Shown here in pieces: positions 48,127 to 57,670 of a stretch of DNA of 64,000 nt (position 1 is its first letter; every line of letters begins with the position of its first letter). The position numbers and the translations under genes were made by a program. The DNA comes from Saccharina japonica (lineage: Eukaryota; Sar; Phaeophyceae; Laminariales; Laminariaceae). Under the pieces are notes generated by a model. That model saw only the letters and a program-made list of their open reading frames with translations. It had not been told where the DNA came from and did not search any database. The stretch is taken from NCBI GenBank assembly GCA_008828725.1, contig MEHQ01002356.1, positions 256,130 to 320,129 of the forward strand, read 5' to 3'.

Positions 48127-48181
<55 letters not shown>

Positions 48182-51100
48182 TGACCAACCGCGAGCAACC
48201 GTCCTGTAGCATGGTAAAAAAAAACGTTTATATGGAGCTGACTATAAAGTCGTTTGTGCTGGTCGGTGTTGCTTGCCCGATTACTTGCCCGGTGGCTTCG
48301 CACCCCGTTTACCTTCATAGCTTTCGAATTTTATTTTTCAATTGTTGTTCGCGTTCTAGCCCGGTGGCTATCATATCATACGTACGAGTGGCTGGTATAC
48401 ACGAGGAATGAACGCCTGATGTTGTTCTCCCTTTGTCAAGCTTGCCGACACCCCCGAGATTTCGAGTCAAACCACAATCCCGAAGGGGAAACTTGTAGAT
48501 CAAGGATGTCGGATTACGGAATTACGTCCTTACGGCGAGCCGATTTCGCGGTAAGTAATAGGACTTGGCCGGCGAAATTACGGGACCCCCCCCCAATCCC
48601 CTATGAACAAAACCCGTAAAAATCTCTATGAAACTCCTGCATTTTTGCTTCCTATCAATAGCATTCAGGCCGCCTATTATGGGATCGGAATCCAGAACAC
48701 GATTTTTCAACGCAATCGCGGGCCTTTTTCCCGGAGACGCTTATTAAATGTTCCCTAATATCTCAACGAGCCATAGCTCCATTTTCGAGAAATATTGACC
48801 GATTTTGCAGGCTCGAAATTCTAACGGATGGCAAAAACTGGCCATCCACCTGGTTTCGATTAAAAAAACGAAACAGGGCCAGTTGGCGTGAGTTGTGGCC
48901 ATCCTTAGGAAATTGGAGCCTGGAAATCGGCCAATACCACTAGATTCCTTCCGAAAAGTGACCAATAAGTCGTTGAGATGGTAGGGGGGGCATTTTCAAG
49001 CTCAGGCCGACTATTCTGGAATCGGAATCCGGAACATGATTTTTCAACACCTTCGCAGGCTTTTTTTCCCGTGACGCTAAAAACATTCCCCTCCTGTCTC
49101 GATGAGCCATTGCTCAATTTTCGAGAGGAATCTAGCGGTAGTGGCCGATTTTGCAGACTCGAAATTCCAACGGATGGCCAACTGCCCCAGTTTCGACTTT
49201 TACCCGGCTTCGATAAAAAAAACGAAATTATTGGTTTTCTGCTTCGTATTTTTCGCTCGGTTTCGATAAAAAAATCGGAACTGGGACAGTTGGCCTGGGT
49301 TGGTCATCGGTTAGAATTTCGAGCCTGCATAAACGGCCAATATCACCAGATTCCTCTCGAAAATTGACCACTGGATCGTTGAGATTGTAGGGGACATTTT
49401 TTAGCGTCCCCGGGAGAAAGCCTGCGACGGTGTCGAAATATCATGTTCTGGATTCCGATTCCATAGTAGTCGGCCTCACATATATATTTTGAGCTTGGGC
49501 TGTGACCCTACAACCTGCTTCGACCATGACGATGGCATCTTGGATCAATAGAGGTCTGCACAGATTATAACGTGCGTTTCAATCCCAGCGGGGATGTCTC
49601 TTAAATGTCCCCTGTTTTTGCCGTAATTACGCGTAAGCATCGTTTTTCTATGATTTTGCCGAAATACGCGTAAGAATAAGCTTTTGCTGCCGTAATCCGA
49701 CATCCTTGTTGTAGATCATACATATCATACATATCATACGGATCACAGATCATACATATCATATAGATCATACAGATCATACGAATCATACAGATCACAC
49801 ATATCATGCAGATCATACAGATCATACAGATCGTACAGATCATATAGACCAGGAATCTATCAGTCCGAGGGGTGTGAAGTTTGCTCTTGTTAGAATGCCT
49901 GCACATCGGACACGCAGCCTTCCAATGAGAGACAGAGAGAGAGCTCAAAACAAACGTGTTTTTAGCGCGCCTGGACGATTTCTCGCTTTCATGACGAGAC
50001 GCTTAACGACTGCTGTGTGCACACCCTCATCGTGGGAGGGGGTTAACGATCCCGAAGGCGTTACGTAAAAACACATTGGAACGATAATTATATATACGTA
50101 TGCGGTTTTGAACATGAGAGAAGGCGGTTGGTTGGTTGGTCGCGGTTGATGGCGAACATGGGAAAACGAACAAAAATCGGGGAAATTGTTACTCATAGCT
50201 ACTGCTGTAGCATGGTGTAAAGAGCGGAAGGCCAGAGTAGGAGTACGTGTCAAAACAAAGCTCACCAGGCTGGCGGCGAAGCACGCGGAGAAGTCGCGGT
50301 GAGACCGCATGCAGCCGCAGCACACCGTCCGGCCGTCCAAATCGTCGCACGGGTTGATTTGATCTGGCAAAAGAGTAGAAGACCGAAATAAATTGGAAAA
50401 AAATAAAATGGCGGGGACATATAATACGGCGGACCATACATAGTAAACAGCAAATAGGACCAGATATTGTTGTGAAATTAGGTAATTATATAGGGTTTTG
50501 TGTGTAGGGTAGGTGGTATTAACTATGGCCCCCCGTAATAGTTGTGTGTTTAGTCGTGCATGCGTGGGTCTTTACTTTACATTCACGCTTTTGGGAGCGG
50601 TGCCGTATGATAGTGACTGAAACAACGGATAGCGTTGGTGTTACCAGCCGTCTATCGTAGAGCAGCAGCGTGAGTGTTCAGCAGTACGAGCATATAGGAT
50701 CATCTTGCGCCTGTGTCATATATACGACTCCTTAGCCACTACAAAAAAAAAGAAGAAGCAACGAACAGGTGCAACGTACAAAAGTAAAGCAAGGTCTCAA
50801 TCTTGTAACCTTGTGGTTTCGGTATTGTTTTTGTTAGCTCACCGTACTTGGCGCACTTGGCGCACTCCCGCTTGCGCGCTGCTGCCAGTCGCGAATCTGC
50901 CGGGCCAAGCACGCAAAAAAACGAAATAATGCGATGCATAAGGGTCGGTTCTAACATTCTGTATACATACATAGAGGACAGACAAAAAAAAGGGGTCGAC
51001 TCCCAACATTCTAACGGACAAATAACAAAACCGGTACCACTCTGAACGGACATATAATTATCGTCTATACATCAATATGTAGACCAAACGGTTCTTATAT

Positions 51101-54100
51101 TTCCGTCCAGAGTGGTACGACTCTAACGGACAAGGCAGGTGAACGGTCGATTCTGACATGATATATATGTATATAGCGAAGAAAACACAAATAAAGGGCC
51201 AAATTGAACGACCAAGCCCATAAAACAAAAATGTGAAAGACAAAACAGCGACATCTTGCGGCGAAAAATCGCGACGTACATGCTTTTGGCGATTCGTGGC
51301 TAAATTTGTTTTTGATCCGCAACAGCGAGCACTACCGATGGAAACATCCTGGAAAAATCCCCGAATAAGGCTGTAGTTGTCGCCACGATTCGAGACAAAT
51401 AACATGAAAACAAATTTTCCACCAGTCGTGATACCTGGTATGATATATAGCGCCTCTTTATACTCGTACTCGTAGAAAGTTACGTTTCGTCACAATTTGC
51501 CACGGTTCGAACAAATCTAAGGCCAACATAAAATCTACCAAGGTACACTTTTCTTGATCGATGAAAACGAGGAACGACCTATATCTTGTCCCCCTGTCCG
51601 TTGTTGGCCAGGTACCCGAACTTCTGCTCTGTGCTCTCTCCTCTCCTGTTTCACTGTTTCTGTCTATACCATATCATATCATTCGATATTAATTATACAC
51701 CGGAGGTATCACAAGTGTTATGCTATACTAAAGTAATTAATTAATTAACATAAACTTACGCCCCTTACGCCCCTTCAATGGAATGTACGTTACGTCTGCT
51801 GGGACCATGAATGCAGCAACTATAGTCTTCACCGATGCCGCTAGCGCGAACCCGTTCACGGAGGCGGCGTGAACCGGTTCACGCTAGCGGCATCGCTCAA
51901 GACTATGGTTGCTGCATCCATGGGCTCAGCAGACGTAAAGTATGATTGAAGGGGCGTAATGGGTGTAAGTTTATGTTAATTAATGAATCAATTAATTTAG
52001 CGAACGAGGGAAAACAATATGGTATAGATGTATGTAGATTGTGATCAACTGGATTTTTCATGACAGGAACGTACAGCAGGTTCAGCCCAAAACATGATCA
52101 ACATATTTCGCTGTTTCTTTATTTCCTCGTGTTGTATAGATGTAGATTGTGCTAGAAATCAACTGGATTTGTCAATGACAGGAGCGTGCAACAACAGGTT
52201 CAGCACGAAACATCATCAACACATTTTGTTGTTTCTTTCCTCATGCTCTGTCAAACCCTGGATACAATTCCCACCGGTTACGTCTGCATATACATACTAC
52301 AGTAGTAGTAAGTACGTCTCTTTCACACGCTTGCACTCCAATCGTGTACTACAGACAGTAGTATGCTGGTTGCGGTGTATTTATCTTTTATTACAATTTA
52401 ACATTACGGATAACCGCAGTAAATAGCACCTACTGTATACCCAAGGTATACCTGGTAATTTTTTGTGATTTTGCTAACAGTATTCGGTCCTATCTATGGT
52501 CGCCCCGGTGGGCTAGCAGGTAACCACGAAGCTTGATAGCGTCAAGGTCGCGAGTTCGAGCCCCCCCGAGTGCATGCTCGTAGGGACTTTTTCTCGCAAA
52601 AAAAATATCTTGACTAGCTGAAAGCGCGAGAGCGCGAGTTAGCAAAATTCGATGAAGATCGACGAGCGTTGGGAAGGCTGAACCCTCTGCGCGATAAAAA
52701 TCAAGGCAAGAACCGTAGTGGGGGAGAAGGGAGAGGAGCCTACTTTGTGACCCCGGATCTGAGTTACGACTAGGGAGGGAGTAAGACAGAAGTGCGAAGA
52801 TAATAAATGGGATGGAAAAAAAAAAAATGGTCCCCCGTGATGGCACTCTTTCCTGCTTTCTTTTCTCATCCTTCAGCGGATTAGAGAAAACTTATGCTCA
52901 AGCCCACCGATTTTCCACATACCACCCTTGTCCCGAAATATAAGCACCTTTCGTACACTAATACGTATTACAAACGTTTCTTACATTGCGGGGCATAGAG
53001 GTCTGCAAAAATACGCACTCGTATGCTAATTTAACACGTCGCTCTATTAATAGTTGCAACAGCGGACAAAAACTGCATGCTTTTGCAGCTGGCCGTTTTC
53101 GGTGGAAACCCTCAATTTTCGTGGATTTGTTCGGGATGGGACTATTAATAGGGTGTTTGGTGACTTGGCGAGCCCTGCCGGCGGCTTATTATATACCAGT
53201 ACCCTGGGCCAGCTTGAACGGATCAGGTCCGGAGGGGGGGGTGGAGGAACCAAGCGGAAGCAGGACCGAACGGTGGAAAAATCGTATACATATTCTCGGG
53301 TTTGCAACGAAGGGAAATATCCTGTAGCTTCTCGGGGGGTTGCTCAATATATACCTCGTATCGGGATTTGGTGTGTGATACTGTTTTTTGCGGGCAAGCG
53401 GCGGCAAACCCTTTACTAATAGCTACCAGGTACGTCGTGATATTTAAAAACAGTGTGTGACTCTGCCTCGGCGGCTAACGGCTTACGCGTCTTTTCGTGA
53501 TGATAACAATACTGCTGTGCGCGGCAACTTGGCCACGTTTTATTTCGTGTTGGGAGTTGGGAGAACATACAGTGGGGGTCCCTCAATAAGGCGGTCTGAG
53601 TAAGGCGGTATCCCGATATAAGGCGGTCGAAATCGCTTGGCACAACTGGAACCCGCAGTAAGGCGGTTACCGCCTTACTGCGGGATGGTCCCTCAATAGG
53701 GCGGTCTACCGCCTTACTGAGGGCGGCCTAGGCCTCCACATCTGTACATACACCCTCCGCTTCAGCAGGAAACACCAGAGTACATACCAGCCCTCCAAGA
53801 CACACCAGTATATACCAGCCCACCAGGACACACCAGTATATACCAGCCTAACCGTAGCGCAGCAGAGTTGGGCTGCATGGTTCCGGTGTGGTGTTCCTGA
53901 TCTTGTGACAGGAATGCTGCACAGATGCTCCGAGTACTTTGGAGTAAAGTAAGGAGTATTGGAGATAAAATACTTGAAGTACTTCGTGTACTCGCAGTAT
54001 TTGGGCTCCATGTACTTCGGAATACTGCTCGTACTCGGAGTATTTCCATATTCTGCACTGCAGATACTGCCATACTTGGAGTATTTCGGGGTCCGATACT

Positions 54101-56535
54101 GCGGGTACTCCTTGCACTCGCAGTATTTGGACCTTCAGTACTGCTCATACTCCAAGTACTCCGAGCATTCAGACCGCCGGTACTCCAATACTCTCAGTAT
54201 TCGGAGTACGCAATATACTCGATACTCGGAGTATTCTTGGAGTGTGAAGTATATTAGGATAATCTTTGCGTCATTTTAAAGACTCAGCCGTCACTTCTCC
54301 CAGATTCTGGGAGCTTGGGACTGGCCTATAGCATTTCAAAATTCACAGATGCTCCCATTACCTGGAAGTATGATTAGAGTATTTTCGAGAAAAAATACTT
54401 CAGGTACTGTGTGTACTCGCAGTATGTCGGTGTTCAATACTCTCTATACTCGGAGTACTCCGAGTAATTTAGATGCTTGTACTCCGCGTACTGCTTGTAC
54501 TCGAGGATAAGTACTGCTGATAATCCCAGAACTCGGAGTATTTGGGCGTTCAGTACTGTTCATACTCCAAGTACTCCGAGTATTTAGGTCACCAGTACCC
54601 TAATACTCTCAGTACTCGGAGTACGAAAAATACTCGATACTCCGAGTATACTCGGAGTATCGAGTATAGTCAGAGCATCTGTGTAATACTGCACTGTCCT
54701 GGATTGGTGCACCTACCGCAAATGGTGTAGGCAGTAGGCGGTGCTAAGAGTAGTTTCAATACTGTACTGCAGCAGCAGGCAGCAGAGCCAGTTGTTTTCA
54801 ATCACGTTGTAGCAACTATTCTGGCGACTCTGCTAATAATATATTATTTCCAACAGGTATTCAATCATGTCAGGTATGCATCTGCGCTCGTTACCCACGA
54901 TAGAGCACATTTCCGCCCCTCTTCGTCGTCATTCCTTCGGCGTGCAGCTCTCTGTTAAGTTAATAGATATTGCCAGGTATAATGCCAGGTTCTACACTCT
55001 AGAACAAGGTAGTTCCCTCAGTAAGGCGGTAACCGCCTTACTGAGGGAATCCCACACCCTCAATAAGGCTGTAACCGCCCTATTCACGAGTAAGGCGGCT
55101 GCCCTCAATAAGGCGGTCATAGTGCTCTGGCACACCACCGCCTTATTGAGGGACCCCCACTGTATTGTATCAATTAGGCCATGAGCGGGTGATAGCCGCC
55201 AGCAGCTCCCGTTTACCCACCCAGCCACCATACAAGGTTCTGCGCCGACGCACAAAGCTTAACATTGAACACGATCCTATGTAAGACTACTGTTGCTGGA
55301 ACACAGTAGGGATAGAATAACCGCCAACGCAGTAGCTTGATAAAGTTTAGAGTTTGACCACTTCAAGGCGTCTGTCACGCTCCTCGTTCCCATCGTTCTT
55401 GTAAGCAGTGGAGGGGGCGCTATTTCGAGCTGGTACCTGCGAGTTTATATCGTATCAGTGCTGCTGTATACAGGCAACTGCTGCGAGCAGTTGCCTGCGG
55501 TGCCGTCTCTCTCAAGCCTTAATGCATGGTGCTCAGCGCCCCTGGTACATCGTTCGAGCAGCACGCTAGTCCAGCCTGTGGCGTGGTCCCTCCTCGAATC
55601 ATGCACGACGGCACGACCACTTGGAACGACAAAATGGAAAAAGCACCTTGCTGACTGGCTGTAAACAAGGCGACGGCTATCACCTCGATCACACAACGGA
55701 TTCCAAAAAGTAGCCGAAGAAAGATGGATGGCTTGATTTTACTACGAATGCTTCCCCTCAATCCCGACAAGTGAGATGCTTAGGCTCGACCCCCCCGACT
55801 ATATTATTGATTAGCCGGGGGGAGGGCGGGTGTCGTACGAGGGATATGACGTTGTATCGAGGTTCTGTGTCGTATCGGGGATGATACATATCATATCGTA
55901 CCGTATCGTATATCGTACAGTAGGGGTCCCCCCATAAGGCGGTCTAGGTATGATAAGGCGGTATCCCGATATAAGGCGGTCAAAATCGCTTGGCACGACT
56001 GGGGAATAGCACTCAATACTCGTACGTAGCCTGGGATGATTAAGGCGGATTCCCCCAATAAGTAACGGGGTCCTATTGCTCTGGCACACCACCGCCTTAT
56101 TGGGGGACCCATATCCTATCGAGGGTTGGCTTGTCAAATGGTTTGATACCTTCAGGTCATATCATACCAGTTGATGATAAACGAGGCTCGATGGGATGCC
56201 ATGTTTCGAGGAGCGCACGTATCGTAGACTGTATAATAGTCATTTTTTCCCTTCCCAATTTGCTCTCGTTTCATTTGGGACGGTACACTTTTCTCCTGTG
56301 CCTCGCAAGTTGTGACCACGATCGACCACCGAACTAGAACTTGTATCGTACGATCTCTCCAGGACGGAGCACCAGTTCTCGCGCTTTAGACACCGTGAGC
56401 GTTGGGCTGGCTGCCGCTGGGTAGACAGAACGAAGGCACGCGGACGAATTTGAAGACCACCGCAACGAAAGCAACATCAGCAAGAACAAGGACAGGAACA
56501 AATCACAGACCGCACTCACCGCTAGACACGTCCAT
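46664..56535 (-). CDS. Copy C: Cys-rich zinc-ribbon-like, tail-anchored protein (4 exons, 505 aa), most diverged
   Basis: Exons are 56520-56535, 50843-50896, 50266-50363 and 46664-48013 (16+54+98+1350 nt, open throughout). Exon 3 differs from copies A and B by conservative changes: RDYSVCFSASL becomes RDFSACFAASL, and one extra Cys appears (INPC). The CxxC pairs and the His are kept, a pattern that argues for selection on the protein. Met58 of A and B is Val here. The Gln tract is interrupted by Leu. The hydrophobic C-terminal helix and the GGRPSRR tail are unchanged. Its introns have collected several insertions absent from A and B: a hAT-type element and a 54-nt poly-C in intron 3, and a SINE, a palindromic element and a pogo/Tigger-type element in intron 1. 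The gene faces away from copy D, with about 1.1 kb between the two start codons. Confidence 0.7.
48128..48181. repeat. 54-nt uninterrupted poly-C, copy C intron 3
   Basis: Fifty-four C in a row after CATGACATGCGGCTAATGAGTA. It replaces a short G run at the matching place in A (14,750-14,760) and B (30,635-30,647). Confidence 0.9.
48501..49708. mobile_element. hAT-type non-autonomous element, 1208 bp
   Basis: Inverted ends CAAGGATGTCGGATTACG and CGTAATCCGACATCCTTG are flanked by a perfect 8-bp duplication TTGTAGAT (48493-48500 and 49709-49716), the size typical of the hAT superfamily. The interior has no transposase-like frame. Instead, blocks around 48,740-48,970 and 49,090-49,390 repeat each other in direct and inverted orientation (TTTTGCAG-CTCGAAATTC-AACGGATGGC and its complement), so the element probably folds on itself. 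It lies in intron 3 of copy C; A and B lack it. Confidence 0.78.
51741..51983. mobile_element. Palindromic miniature element, 243 bp, in unit C
   Basis: The inverted ends TTAATTAACATAAACTTAC and GTAAGTTTATGTTAATTAA are followed inward by further matching blocks (ACGTCTGCTG, and GCCGCTAGCG with its complement CGCTAGCGGC), so nearly the whole element can fold into one hairpin. Units A (18,200-18,215) and B (34,240-34,250) lack it. It lies in intron 1 of copy C. The family is unassigned because the flanks are AATTAA-rich and the target duplication cannot be delimited. Confidence 0.68.
52502..52827 (+). mobile_element. tRNA-derived SINE with A tail, unit C
   Basis: The element begins GCCCCGG, the place of a tRNA acceptor strand. 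An A-box-like TGGGCTAGCAGG starts at position 8 and a B-box-like GAGTTCGAGCC lies about 55 nt on. It ends in a 12-nt A run. ATGGTC occurs on both sides (52496-52501, 52827-52832). Unit A has the empty site ACTATGGTCCCCCGTGATGG at 18,575-18,600. The 3' part contains GCGCGATAAAAAT, GAGCCTACTT and CGGATCTGAGTTACGAC, all shared with the copy at 4879-5324. Confidence 0.78.
53570..55162. mobile_element. pogo/Tigger-type (Tc1/mariner) non-autonomous element, 1593 bp
   Basis: Terminal inverted repeats of at least 25 bp begin CAGTGGGGGTCCCTCAATAA. They are flanked by TA on both sides (53568-53569 and 55163-55164). Units A (19,300) and B (35,060) show the uninterrupted sequence GAACACATTG(C/T)ATCAA, so the insertion is private to unit C. 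CAGT-ends plus TA duplication fit the pogo/Tigger group of Tc1/mariner. No transposase frame is present. The interior (about 53,920-54,690) is a degenerate array of TACTCGGAGTA-like palindromes. Subterminal AAGGCGGT blocks are repeated in both orientations. Confidence 0.8.
53920..54690. repeat. Degenerate TACTCGGAGTA palindrome array inside the pogo/Tigger-type element
   Basis: Dozens of variants of AGTACTCGGAGTA and AGTATTTGG spaced irregularly at about 12-30 bp. Two larger direct repeats (about 54,100-54,240 and 54,530-54,680) contain the same series TACTCCAAGTACTCCGAG ... ACTCTCAGTA-TCGGAGTACG. Confidence 0.75.
55918..56110. mobile_element. Short pogo/Tigger-type miniature element, unit C
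   Basis: This is the same element and position as at 20095-20287, with left end CAGTAGGGGTCCCCCCATAA after TA. Unit B lacks it: only TCATATCGTACC directly joined to GGGGGGTTGACTTG remains at about 36,680-36,705. Unit B may be a deletion or imprecise excision. Confidence 0.6.
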
Positions 56536-57670
56536 GATGATGGTCACAGGACAACAGCACACCGGGAGCGGTAGGAGGTCCGTTCGTAGGACGGGTCACT
56601 GTAACCAAGCAAGCGCTCAGGCGTGCCACTCGATGCTGGCGTCGGCTTCCCAGGCTTTCTTTCGGCACAACCGCTGTGTACGAGTACCCGAGAGGTGTAC
56701 TACTGCTGTAGCAGGTCGGATTGGGAGATGGTTGAAAGTTCGTTCGCTGTCTCGGTAGGAGATCTAGACGCACGGAGGGGGGGGAAACCTCACGGGAAGG
56801 TGGAAGTCTTGGGGAAGCTCTGCTCTTGGGCTTCTTCTCTCTCTCGGTGTCTCTGTGCGGGGGACAGAGAACAGACTTCTTGCTTCATCATGAGTTTGTC
56901 CTGTATAGCGAGGGGTTTCATATATGCGTAGGCGTGAGCCTACAGGGAAATTATTTGTAAATTTTGACAATAGAAAAAGTAGATTCTTCACCACGAATTG
57001 GTACACCATCCCAAAAAAATCGCGGACCCACCTTAAAATCGAAAATCGATCGTTGGCTCAACAAAAATTGACTTGATTTGGAATTTGTGAGGCTCGTCCG
57101 TCGATCGCATTGTCCATCCGTGGATTTTTTTGTTTTGTTGCACTAGTTCGTGGTGAAGAATCAAATCCATTTTGAATTTCAAAATTTAGCGATCTTTTCC
57201 CGATAGGTTGGGGCCTACTCATATTTGAAACCCTTTTCATGGAACAAACGGGAAACTAAACCACCTGCTTGTACTCGTACTGTCTCCCCGAGACCAGAGA
57301 CAGAGACGCAACCGAGCAAGGACAGAAGAAGCGAGGACCAGAACTGCCTAGAGACTTCTCCCTTGCAGTAGCCTGTGGTTCCTACCCAAGACTTTCGCTC
57401 CCCTTCTCGTGTTTGACCGTAGGTGGCGGAGGTTCAACACCACAGCATCTCCCCAGTCCGTGACTACTCGTTCGTACACAGCAGCAGGAGCAACCGGCGA
57501 AGACCGCAAAAGCTCGCCGGACCCATTGTGCCGACCGCTGTTGACAGCAGCAGCAGCGAGTGGCACGTCGTGCTTTCTTGCAGCGACAACCCTCTCAAGA
57601 CCGGGCCGCAACGCGCCCAGTCGTTCCCGACGTTCTTTTGCTTCTTCTTCTTCTTCTTGTGGCCATCAGC
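56536..57670. promoter_or_regulatory. Shared upstream region between divergent copies C and D
   Basis: About 1.1 kb separates the two divergent start codons. It contains Ser/Arg-coding-like GC-rich sequence near copy C, an AT-rich middle (about 56,940-57,240) and a CTTCTTCTT pyrimidine run just before copy D. The copy-C-proximal part is conserved in units A (20,718-21,610) and B (37,097-37,540 plus 39,129-39,580). No TATA box or initiator is clear enough to name, so a bidirectional promoter is an inference from geometry. Confidence 0.35.

Larger units (their letters stand above)
39591..57670. repeat. Unit C of the tandem segmental triplication
   Basis: The unit begins after CAAACAGCTGTTATGTCACG with the GGCGGGTTACG minisatellite and ends in the promoter region of copy D. 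At 57,530-57,560 it keeps the GCAGCAGCAGCGAGTGGCAC block that closes units A and B, but here that block continues into exon 1 of copy D. Unit C therefore looks closest to the ancestral divergent arrangement. It has the most private insertions. Confidence 0.82.
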
